From positions 1 through 29,463 of the forward strand of contig CAYWJT010000033.1 in the NCBI GenBank assembly GCA_964458655.1: a stretch of DNA of 29,463 bases. Direction: 5' to 3'. Below, one piece after another: positions 14,659 to 22,069 of this stretch (position 1 is the stretch's first letter; each line of letters opens with the position of its first letter). The DNA is from CAYWJT01 sp964458655. Lineage in GTDB: Bacteria; Acidobacteriota; Aminicenantia; Aminicenantales; Saccharicenantaceae. The notes under the pieces were generated by a model. That model did not search any database. It had not been told where the DNA came from and saw nothing but the letters and a program-made list of their open reading frames with translations. The translations under genes and the position numbers were made by a program.

Positions 14659-15816
14659 ATGACAGCAAAAGCCGGCCGCGCCCCGGTCATGGGAGCTTTG
14701 CGCGCAGCCCTGTTGGTCCTCGCTGTCTTCCCGCCTCTTCTATGCCAGCAAAGCGTCCCGGAACCGGCCATCGCTTTCGCGCCCTATAAATACGTCGCGC
14801 GCCGGGCCCCTTCCGCGATAAAAGTGGACGGGCGCCTGGACGAGAAGGCTTGGCAGGACGCCGACTGGACGGAGGTTTTCGGCGACATCGAGGGCCCGTC
14901 GAAGCCCGACCCGCGCTACCGGACCAGGGTCCAGATGCTCTGGGACGACGCCTTTCTCTATATCGGGGCGTATCTTGAAGAGCCGGACCTCTGGGCGACC
15001 CTGAAGGAACGGGACTCGGTCATTTTCCTCGACAACGACTTCGAGGTCTTCATCGACCCGGACGGCGATACGCACGCCTACTATGAGATAGAACTCAACG
15101 CCCTCAACACCGTCTGGGACCTGCTGCTCGTCAAACCCTACCGTGACGGCGGCCCGGCGGTGCACGCCTGGGACATCAGCGGCCTGAAGACGGCCGTCAA
15201 CCTGATGGGCACTCTCAACGACCCATCCGACCGCGACCGTGGCTGGACCGTCGAAATGGCCGTGCCGTTCGCGATACTCAGGGAATGCATCCCGGGCAAA
15301 CCGGAAAAGCCCACACCTGGCGATACCTGGAGGCTCAATTTTTCGCGCGTCGAGTACCGGCTGGAGGTCGTGGACGGCGTTTACGTCAAAAGGAAGGACG
15401 CGTCGAGCGGCCAGCCTCTGCCCGAGGACAACTGGACCTGGTCGCCGCAGGGCCTGGTCAACATGCACTACCCGGAGATGTGGGGCTACGTGCAGTTCTC
15501 CGGCAAACCGCCGGGCAGGGGCCGGGAGAGGTTCGTGGAGAAGCCCGAAGAGAGGGTCAAATGGGCCCTGCGCCGGGTCTATTACGCCGAGAGGCGCTAT
15601 TTCAACGAGAACGGCGCCTTCGCCGCCGGCCTCGGTCCTCTGGGGCTGGCCGCGGACAGGCAATTGAGGCTCAAAGGCTGGTCCTATCCGCCCTCTATCG
15701 AAGCCACTTCCGGCATGTTCGAAGCCTACTACAGGTCGGATTCGGGCGAAAGCTGGCACATCAGGCAGGACGGCCTGGTCTGGAAAGGCGCCGGCCGGAC
15801 GGCGGCCCGGAAATGA
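14659..15816 (+). CDS. Exported CBM9-like carbohydrate-binding-fold protein
   Basis: This 385-residue protein has an N-terminal hydrophobic export segment (residues 12-30, ALRAALLVLAVFPPLLC) and then a family 9 carbohydrate-binding-like domain. The opening is typical (IKVDGRLDEKAWQDADW), followed by VQMLWDDAFLYIGAYLEEPDL, FLDNDFEVFIDPDGDTHAYY, DRGWTVEMAVPF and WRLNFSRVE. No catalytic domain is present, so it probably binds a sugar or another ligand outside the cytoplasm; the ligand is unknown. Residues 290-385 form a poorly conserved tail with a charged EAYYRSDSGESWHI segment. AAGGAGG overlaps the end of the deacylase gene, and the ATG is 6 bases after that stop. The serine hydrolase follows 28 bases downstream. 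Confidence 0.85.
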   Translation: MTAKAGRAPVMGALRAALLVLAVFPPLLCQQSVPEPAIAFAPYKYVARRAPSAIKVDGRLDEKAWQDADWTEVFGDIEGPSKPDPRYRTRVQMLWDDAFLYIGAYLEEPDLWATLKERDSVIFLDNDFEVFIDPDGDTHAYYEIELNALNTVWDLLLVKPYRDGGPAVHAWDISGLKTAVNLMGTLNDPSDRDRGWTVEMAVPFAILRECIPGKPEKPTPGDTWRLNFSRVEYRLEVVDGVYVKRKDASSGQPLPEDNWTWSPQGLVNMHYPEMWGYVQFSGKPPGRGRERFVEKPEERVKWALRRVYYAERRYFNENGAFAAGLGPLGLAADRQLRLKGWSYPPSIEATSGMFEAYYRSDSGESWHIRQDGLVWKGAGRTAARK

Positions 15817-15844
15817 GGCCAAGGAGAGGCCGGGGGAGGAAATA

Positions 15845-17071
15845 ATGTGCGCAGCAAAATGGGGAAAAGCGGCCAGCGAGGCCGCTTGTTTTCTGGTCAT
15901 CGTTTCGCTCGCGGCCGGCCTCGCGGCGGCGGCGACGCTGCCGCGAGCGAGACAGCCGGAAGAGGTCGGCATGTCGGCCAAGCGGCTGGCCCTGATTGAC
16001 GGCCTGATCGACGAGGCCTTGGCCAGGAAGGATTTTCCGGGAGCTGTCCTGCTCGTGGCCCGCAAGGGGAAGATCGTCTACCGCAAGGCCTTCGGGCTCA
16101 GCCAGCTCGTGCCCGAACCGCGGCCGATGGAGCCGGACATGATCTTCGACCTGGCCTCGCTGACCAAGCCGGTGGCCACGGCCACTTCGGTCATGCTGCT
16201 CGTGGAGCGGGGTCGCCTTAGGCTATGGGACAAGGTGAGCGAATACGTCCCGGGCTTCACGCCTTACCTTCATGAAAAGGGCCTGCCCGGCGAGCCGGCC
16301 AGGCTTTTCCATCTGCTGACGCACACTTCGGGACTGCCGCCTTACACCGACCCCAAGGAAGTCGAGAAATCATACGGCCGACCGTGTTCCACGGAGGACC
16401 TGGTCAAGCATATCGCCGGGCTGACCAAGGAATCGGAGCCGGGCGAGAGGTTCGTCTACAGCTGCTTGAATTACATAACGCTCGCCCACATCATCAAGAA
16501 AGTCAGCGGCAGCGACGTGGCCGAGTTCTCGTCGGAGAACATCTTCAAGCCGCTCGGCATGGACCGGACCGGCTATGATCCGCCGGAGGCCTGGCGGGAG
16601 CGGTGCGTCCCGACCGAGGTCGTCGATGGAACGCCTTTGAGGGGCGTCGTGCATGACCCGCTGGCCAGGCTCCAGGGCGGCGTTTCCGGCAACGCCGGGC
16701 TGTTCTCGACGGCGGACGACCTGGCCGTCTTCGCCGAGATGCTGCTCGAGGGCGGCCGCTTCAGGGACGTGCGCGTCCTCAGTCCGCTGGCGGTCGAGCG
16801 GCTGACCGAGATATACCCGAAGCACCCCGAGTTCGGCCGCGGCCTGGGTTGGGATTTCACCTCTGATTACGCCACCGTCAAGGGCGACCTGTTCGGGCTC
16901 CGCTCCTTCGGCCATTCAGGCTATACCGGAACCTCTCTCTGGATCGACCCGGAAACGAAGACGATCGTCGTCTTCCTGACCAACCGGGTCCATCCCGACG
17001 ACAGAGGCGAGATAATCGCGATGAGGAGCAAGGTAGCCAACGTCGTGGCGGCCTCGATCCTGGAGAAATAG
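15845..17071 (+). CDS. Exported class C beta-lactamase-like serine hydrolase
   Basis: This 408-residue protein belongs to the penicillin-binding/beta-lactamase family (CubicO type). A signal peptide covers residues 1-31. The nucleophile motif SxxK is S105-L-T-K108 in FDLASLTKP. The second motif is Y205 in FVYSCLNYI, and the third is H357-S-G in FGHSGYTGTS. Such proteins act as esterases, D-amino-acid or peptidoglycan peptidases, and only some open beta-lactams; the actual substrate is unknown. GGAGG lies 6 bases before the ATG. It is the third gene of the unit that begins at 14131. Confidence 0.92.
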   Translation: MCAAKWGKAASEAACFLVIVSLAAGLAAAATLPRARQPEEVGMSAKRLALIDGLIDEALARKDFPGAVLLVARKGKIVYRKAFGLSQLVPEPRPMEPDMIFDLASLTKPVATATSVMLLVERGRLRLWDKVSEYVPGFTPYLHEKGLPGEPARLFHLLTHTSGLPPYTDPKEVEKSYGRPCSTEDLVKHIAGLTKESEPGERFVYSCLNYITLAHIIKKVSGSDVAEFSSENIFKPLGMDRTGYDPPEAWRERCVPTEVVDGTPLRGVVHDPLARLQGGVSGNAGLFSTADDLAVFAEMLLEGGRFRDVRVLSPLAVERLTEIYPKHPEFGRGLGWDFTSDYATVKGDLFGLRSFGHSGYTGTSLWIDPETKTIVVFLTNRVHPDDRGEIIAMRSKVANVVAASILEK

Positions 17072-17083
17072 GGCTTTTTCGCT

Positions 17084-17112
17084 TTGACACCGGCCGGAGC
17101 CTGTGTTATATA
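17084..17112 (+). promoter_or_regulatory. Near-consensus promoter of the 17131 gene
   Basis: A perfect TTGACA (17084-17089), a 17-base spacer and TATATA (17107-17112). This is the closest match to the sigma-70 consensus in the window. Transcription would start near 17118-17120, leaving about 12 bases before the ATG at 17131. It begins only 12 bases after the serine hydrolase stop. Confidence 0.8.
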
Positions 17113-17130
17113 GCCGAAGGGTCATAGCTC

Positions 17131-17652
17131 ATGCCCGTCCAGGTCGAGAAAGAGATTTACATCCGCGCCAGGCGCTGCTTCGAGCTCCTCCAGGAGTCGG
17201 CCGCGGCCTTCAAGGCTTTCCTCGATGGGGGTGTGTCGGCGAGTGACCCGGGTTACTACAAGGCGCGCAACCTGGCCAAGGAAGGCCGGGCCTACTTCGA
17301 GCAGACCACTCAGTACGCCCGCAAGATGCTCGGTCCCATCCCCGTATACGCCACCCCGGATTTCGAGAAATGGCGCGAGCAACTCCTGCTCGAGAACAAG
17401 GTCATAGTGGTCGGACGGACCCTCGAGTCCATCGCCGCCGAACTCGAGGGGGACGAGTTCATGCGCGGCCTTATGAGCCCGGAGGAGATCAGGAGCTATC
17501 TCAGCCGCATGATCGACAGCCAGAGATCCGGCAAGCGCAAGCTCCAGAACATCAAGGTCCGGATGGTCATAGACAGGCTCAGCGGGCTTCTCGCGGAAGT
17601 GAACGAGCTCCAGAAGGAAGCCCAGAAGAAGCAGCAGGGCCTGACGATCTAA
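17131..17652 (+). CDS. Unrecognised helical protein
   Basis: No family is recognised. The product is 173 residues, lacks a signal peptide or membrane segment, and looks almost wholly helical with many charged residues. The C-terminal third (RMVIDRLSGLLAEVNELQKE) has a coiled-coil-like heptad pattern and ends in a lysine/glutamine-rich stretch. A near-consensus promoter with only a 12-base leader suggests steady strong expression. GAAGGG before the ATG (17116-17121) may overlap the transcription start. Its TAA overlaps the stop of the convergent PAS-GGDEF-EAL gene by four bases. A structural or DNA/RNA-associated role is possible but not shown. Confidence 0.75.
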   Translation: MPVQVEKEIYIRARRCFELLQESAAAFKAFLDGGVSASDPGYYKARNLAKEGRAYFEQTTQYARKMLGPIPVYATPDFEKWREQLLLENKVIVVGRTLESIAAELEGDEFMRGLMSPEEIRSYLSRMIDSQRSGKRKLQNIKVRMVIDRLSGLLAEVNELQKEAQKKQQGLTI

Positions 17653-19424
17653 GCCTTTTTCGCTCGGCTTCGTCCCGGCTGGCTTTTCAGGAACGTCTCC
17701 AGGGCTTCCGGGTCCAGCGGCCTTTCGAAAAAGAAACCCTGGACGAGCGGGCAGCCCAGCGCCCTCAGGCTTTCGAGCTGGCTTTCGGTCTCGACGCCTT
17801 CGGCCACGACGGTGAGGCCGAGCTTGCGGCCCAGCCTTATGATCGACCTGACGATCTCATAGCTGTGATTGCCCGGGGCCATGGATTCGATGAAGCTGCG
17901 GTCGACCTTCAGGCCGTCGACCGGAAGACGGCGCAGGTAGTTCATAGAGGAGTAGCCCGAGCCGAAGTCGTCGATATAAACCTGGGCGTTCATCTTCTTG
18001 AGCTGCTTGACGACCAGAGCGGCCCTCTTGAAATCCTCGACGACGGCGCTCTCGGTGATCTCGAAGATGATGGAGCCGGGGTCGACGCCGGTCTCCTTGA
18101 TGACGGACTTCAGGTCCTTAGTCAGGCTCGGCAGGAATTGGCGGCCCGAGATGTTGATGCTGACGGCCGCGCCGCGTGCTGCCGGCGTCGTATCCCGCCA
18201 CTGGCTCAGGCGCCTGCAGGCCTCCTGTATGACCCAGTTGCCGATGGGAATGATCAGGCCCGTTTCCTCGGCGATGGGAATGAACTGGTCGGGCATGATC
18301 AGGCCGCGTTCCGGGTGATGCCAACGAAGCAGGGCCTCCAGCGCGAACAGCCCGGCGCCCTGAGTCCGGAGGACGGGCTGGAAGCAAAGTCTGAGCTCTT
18401 TCCTCTCCACTGCCTGCCACAGGTCGGTTTCCAGGTCATGCAGGGTCAGCGTCTGCTGGCGCATGGATTCCCTGAAGATGATGGCGCGGCCGCCGCCGGC
18501 CTTTTTCGCCCGGTACATGGCGATATCGGAGTCCCTGACCAGCTGCTCGGCCGACTCCGTCCCGGGCCCGGCCAGGCTGATGCCGATACTGGCCGTTATG
18601 AACTTTTTCCGCCCCATGACCCGGAAGGGAGAGTTAATCACCTTGAGCAGCCGCTCGGCCGTGGCCCGGGCGTCATCGAGCCCGTTGATGTCCTCGAGGA
18701 TGATGATGAACTCGTCGCCTCCCCAACGGGCGACCGTGTCGCCGAACCGCAGGCACTTCTGAAGGCGCTGGGCCAGCGCCATGAGCGACGCGTCGCCGGC
18801 CTCGTGGCCTAGGCTGTCGTTGATGTTCTTGAAGCGGTCGAGGTCGATGAAGAGGACCGCGAAGACGTGGTCGGGATGCCTTTTCAGCCGGGCGAAGGCC
18901 ACCTGAAGGCGGTCCAGGAACAGGGAACGGTTGGGCAGCTTGGTCAACGTGTCGTGAAAGGCGTCGAAGATGAGCTGTGCCTCCAGCGCCTTGTATTCGG
19001 TGATATCCAGCCAGTAGCCTATGAATTCGCGCGGCCGGCCGTCGTCGTCCCTGAAGACCGACATTTCGTCCCGGATCCAGCGGTACTCGCCGTCACGGTG
19101 CCTTACCCTGTACTCGTGCACGTCCGAATCCCGGCCGATCAGGCTCTTAAGCCTGTCGACGAGCTCGGGCCTGTCGTCGGGGTGCACCAGGTCCAGCCAG
19201 AGCGAGGGGGACTTCAAGAATGTCCCGGCTTCATATCCCAGGATGGCCTTGACGCCCCCGCCCACGAAGGTGGCCCCCCAGCCGGCAAAAGGTTCGCAGC
19301 AGAAGATGACACCCGGGCTGCAGCGGGCGAAATGGTCCAATCTGGCCCTGGCCTTGCGGGACTCGAGCGAGTTGCCTGGCGGGGCCTTCTCCCGTTTCGG
19401 CAGCTGGAGTTCATGGTGATCCAT
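17649..19424 (-). CDS. PAS-GGDEF-EAL cyclic-di-GMP protein
   Basis: This 591-residue protein makes and/or breaks cyclic di-GMP. A PAS domain fills about residues 30-145 (YRWIRDEMSVFRDDDGRPRE, YWLDITEYKALE). The GGDEF domain has an intact signature at residues 235-239 and an I-site RxxD (R226-D229) placed five residues before it, which implies product inhibition. The EAL domain has EALLR (363-367), FEITES, IDDFGSGYSS and VVAEGVETE, so the phosphodiesterase residues also look complete. No membrane segment is seen, so sensing is cytoplasmic. The ribosome site before the ATG at 19424 is weak. It is convergent with the 17131 gene and stands alone otherwise. Confidence 0.95.
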   Translation of the reverse strand: MDHHELQLPKREKAPPGNSLESRKARARLDHFARCSPGVIFCCEPFAGWGATFVGGGVKAILGYEAGTFLKSPSLWLDLVHPDDRPELVDRLKSLIGRDSDVHEYRVRHRDGEYRWIRDEMSVFRDDDGRPREFIGYWLDITEYKALEAQLIFDAFHDTLTKLPNRSLFLDRLQVAFARLKRHPDHVFAVLFIDLDRFKNINDSLGHEAGDASLMALAQRLQKCLRFGDTVARWGGDEFIIILEDINGLDDARATAERLLKVINSPFRVMGRKKFITASIGISLAGPGTESAEQLVRDSDIAMYRAKKAGGGRAIIFRESMRQQTLTLHDLETDLWQAVERKELRLCFQPVLRTQGAGLFALEALLRWHHPERGLIMPDQFIPIAEETGLIIPIGNWVIQEACRRLSQWRDTTPAARGAAVSINISGRQFLPSLTKDLKSVIKETGVDPGSIIFEITESAVVEDFKRAALVVKQLKKMNAQVYIDDFGSGYSSMNYLRRLPVDGLKVDRSFIESMAPGNHSYEIVRSIIRLGRKLGLTVVAEGVETESQLESLRALGCPLVQGFFFERPLDPEALETFLKSQPGRSRAKKA

Positions 19425-19528
19425 CGTCTACGCGAAGAGCGACCTTTCTTTTCTTCAGATATTACGAGCGGGATTATCCCAGACGCGCCCGGACCCCGCC
19501 ACCATCCCTGGGGGTGATTCAGAGGGTG

Positions 19529-19559
19529 AAAAAACGCCTCCCGCTGCCAGCGCAGGACG
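19529..19559 (-). terminator. Candidate terminator of the dipeptidase operon
   Basis: On the minus strand, an imperfect hairpin (CGTCCTGCGCT with AGCGGGAGGCG, complement of 19535-19559; four inner pairs, then wobbles and two mismatches) is followed by six T residues (complement of 19529-19534). It lies 54 bases after the stop of the last operon gene and before the PAS-GGDEF-EAL gene. The rest of the 188-base gap shows nothing else clear. Confidence 0.45.
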
Positions 19560-19612
19560 CCCTAAAACGGCGGTGAGGGCGACCCTTGACGACCTACCGG
19601 CCCCCGGCGCGC

Positions 19613-20266
19613 CTAAAGCAGGACCTGTTTCAAAATGTCGACCAGGCCGAGGGCGTACTCTATCTCGGCGAAGGGTATCTGCCTGCCCTTGGCGATCCTG
19701 GTGAAGCGGCCGTCCTTGTTGCTGTCCTTGGTGAAGACCAGGAAATCGGCCTGGGGAGCGACCGCATCGATCATCTTCTCGTTATCGCTTCCCGGTGCTC
19801 CGCGCTTGGCCTCGCCTCCGATATGGACGGCGATGACGAAGATCCTGTTCTTCTTGCAGTAATCGATGACCTTCTGGAGCCTGGCCGCCTCAGCTTCCAC
19901 GGTCAGGCCGGAGGCGCCCATGCCCTTGAGGCTGGCGCCTATGGCGAAAATGACGGCCTTGTAGGGAGTCCCGGCCGGGTGACGGGCCAGGTCGGAATTA
20001 ACCTCGACGTGGAAGCCGGGGCCCGACTCCCGGCCGCCCAGACCGACTCCTGCGGCCACCATCTCGGCGGTCGGGACGTCGCAGTAATCGTAGGGTATGC
20101 CGGCCTCGTCCAGGACGATGTTGAGCGTGGTCACATCGGGGCTTTGGCCGGCCGAGGTCGAGAGCACCGGCAGGCCGGCCTTGGGGTACTGCTGCGCGGC
20201 GGCACCCGCAGCGGCCATGACAGCGATGACCGCGAGAATTGTCAGGGGGATATGCTTTTTATTCAT
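19613..20266 (-). CDS. Exported protein of unknown function (DUF6305-like)
   Basis: This 217-residue protein has a clear signal peptide (HIPLTILAVIAVMAAAGAAA) and then an alpha/beta domain with GLPVLSTSAGQSPDVTTLNI, FAIGASLKGMGASGLT, VIDYCKKNRIFVIAVHIGG and FLVFTKDSNKDGRFTRIAKG. From memory these resemble the family named DUF6305; this should be treated as tentative. No catalytic motif is evident; the glycine-rich strand-turns suggest a Rossmann-like ligand-binding fold. The ATG at 20266 is chosen because GGAAGGAG sits 6 bases upstream; the TTG at 20284 would include that site within the coding region. It is the last gene of the six-gene operon, 33 bases after the second C69 gene. Confidence 0.8.
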   Translation of the reverse strand: MNKKHIPLTILAVIAVMAAAGAAAQQYPKAGLPVLSTSAGQSPDVTTLNIVLDEAGIPYDYCDVPTAEMVAAGVGLGGRESGPGFHVEVNSDLARHPAGTPYKAVIFAIGASLKGMGASGLTVEAEAARLQKVIDYCKKNRIFVIAVHIGGEAKRGAPGSDNEKMIDAVAPQADFLVFTKDSNKDGRFTRIAKGRQIPFAEIEYALGLVDILKQVLL

Positions 20267-20299
20267 TCCATACTCCTTCCTCAAGCTTCGCTTCCGACT

Positions 20300-22033
20300 T
20301 CATTTTTCGAGCAGGATGTCGAAGGCGTTGACCGCTTTCCTCCACCAGTCGGGCAGGCCCGGCCGGTTGCGGCTGTAGTTGCGCTTCTGGACGTCGTAAA
20401 GGAAGAGATGGTCGTACTTGACGAGCAGGTCGTCGCCGAGTTTCCACCAGGCGTCGACCACGGTCTGGGCGTTGTTCAGGCAAAAGCCGGTCAGGAACCA
20501 GCGCGCTTCCGCCGGCTTTTTCTTGTAGAGCTCGGCCGCCTGCCTGTCTATATCCGGGATGCGCTCGATGACCGCGGTCTCGTACTTTTCCTGAGCGGCC
20601 TTGACGTCCTGGATGGCCTCGGAATAGGCCACCTGGACGTGGAAGTCGGCGTAGTCGAAGGCCCAGCGGGCCGAATCCCGGCTGAAGACCCAGTGGTCGC
20701 CGACACCGAAGGACTTGGGCAGTTCGTTGACGCCCGAGTAGAAAGGCATGTAGCAGGCTGTGTCCTGGGAGCCGAAGGAGATCCAGACTATCCCGCCCAC
20801 GGGGTCGGGCAGCCAGCGCCGGCACTGCGTTACGGTGGTGTACTCGGCCCTGGCGTCGTCGATGACCCTGGTCTGCCGGTAATAATTGGGGTTGCGGAAC
20901 GGCCCGCCGCGGATGCCTTTGACCGGGTCGAAGGGGGTCCCGTAGCTCCGGTCTCGGGTCATGGCCATGACATCGGCCACCGAAACCTTCCGGTCGGGCT
21001 TGACTGAGAAGGGGAAGTCCATGTTGGGTGTTTCGGGCTTGAAATTCCTGGAAGGCGCGACCAGGTCGAAGAAGCGCCACAGCCTCTGGATGCGGCCGTT
21101 GGTGCTGGCAGCGCTGCCTTCGACGGGGGAATAGGCCCTCTTCCAGTTGAAGGGCTTGCCGCCCTTGGGGTCGTAGAACCCCATCTCCACGGCCAGCGAG
21201 ACCACGTTGGGGGAGGCCATGAAATGGTCCTTGTTCTCGAGGTCGATCTCGCCGATGCGCGACTCGTTGGGGCAGACGCTGACGTGGTCGTCCGGGACGC
21301 GCTGGGCGCACCAGACCGCCCCGGGTTTGCCGCTCTCCGGCGTCCAGAGTGGGCCGACGGGCATGATCTCGAATATCCAGACCTCGTTGGGGTCGGCCAC
21401 GGCCAGCATCTCGCCGTCGTCATGGAAACCGTAGCCGTACTTTTCCGCCAGGCCGCCCATGACCTGAATGGCCTCCCGGGCTGTTCCGGCCCTTTCCATG
21501 GCCAGGATGGTGAGCATGGTGAGGTCGAGTTTGGCCGTAGGCGTTGGGTTCTGAAGCTTGCGCTGGCAGCCGATGCTCGATTCGCCTATGGCGACCTGCC
21601 GGTCGTTCATGTAGCCGAACATGCCGTGATGGTAGCCGTAGGTATGGGGCACTTCCGGGATCTCGAGGCCGGTGAAATCCTTCTTGTAGAGGTCCCACTT
21701 CAGCCCTTCCGAAGGCGGCCAGGTCTTGTACTGGGAGATGTGGTAGATCTTCCTGGTTGAGCCAGGCTTGTGGTCGGCCGCCGGGACGTGGCGCCAGGTC
21801 CAGTCGCAGATGCCGCAGTCGCAGGTGTGAGTGGTCATGGTCGAGCCGTCGGTCGAGGCCTCCCTGCCTACCAGGATGGAAGTGCAGGACTCGAGTCCTG
21901 TGTCCGAAGCCAGTTCCGCGGCCTCCTGCCAGTCGAGGTAGGCCGGAGCCGGCACGGTCAGCCGAGCGGCCAGAAAGCCGGCCAGAAAGAGCAGCAGGGC
22001 CGCCCCGGCCAGTTTGAGCCGTGTTCCTGTCAT
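20300..22033 (-). CDS. Exported C69-family dipeptidase, tandem copy 2
   Basis: This 577-residue N-terminal-nucleophile dipeptidase has a membrane-directing segment at residues 7-24 and the catalytic cysteine C50 in LESCTSILVG, followed by STDGSTMTTHTCDCG. Other shared marks are GYMNDRQVAIGESSIG, EVWIFEIMPVGPLW, RVPDDHVSVCPNESR and CRRWLPDPVGGIVWISFG. AGGAGG lies 6 bases before the ATG. It follows its paralogue at 22070-23803 by 36 bases and has exactly the same length, so a tandem duplication is clear, yet many positions differ. It probably acts on a different range of dipeptides outside the cytoplasm. Confidence 0.93.
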   Translation of the reverse strand: MTGTRLKLAGAALLLFLAGFLAARLTVPAPAYLDWQEAAELASDTGLESCTSILVGREASTDGSTMTTHTCDCGICDWTWRHVPAADHKPGSTRKIYHISQYKTWPPSEGLKWDLYKKDFTGLEIPEVPHTYGYHHGMFGYMNDRQVAIGESSIGCQRKLQNPTPTAKLDLTMLTILAMERAGTAREAIQVMGGLAEKYGYGFHDDGEMLAVADPNEVWIFEIMPVGPLWTPESGKPGAVWCAQRVPDDHVSVCPNESRIGEIDLENKDHFMASPNVVSLAVEMGFYDPKGGKPFNWKRAYSPVEGSAASTNGRIQRLWRFFDLVAPSRNFKPETPNMDFPFSVKPDRKVSVADVMAMTRDRSYGTPFDPVKGIRGGPFRNPNYYRQTRVIDDARAEYTTVTQCRRWLPDPVGGIVWISFGSQDTACYMPFYSGVNELPKSFGVGDHWVFSRDSARWAFDYADFHVQVAYSEAIQDVKAAQEKYETAVIERIPDIDRQAAELYKKKPAEARWFLTGFCLNNAQTVVDAWWKLGDDLLVKYDHLFLYDVQKRNYSRNRPGLPDWWRKAVNAFDILLEK

Positions 22034-22069
22034 TTTCGCCTCCTGAGTTCTCTTGCTTATGTCGATTTG

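Noticed and set aside
20267..20284. TTG start six codons before the DUF6305-like gene start
   Set aside because: It would place the GGAAGGAG ribosome site inside the coding sequence; the ATG at 20266 has ideal spacing and starts the signal peptide.
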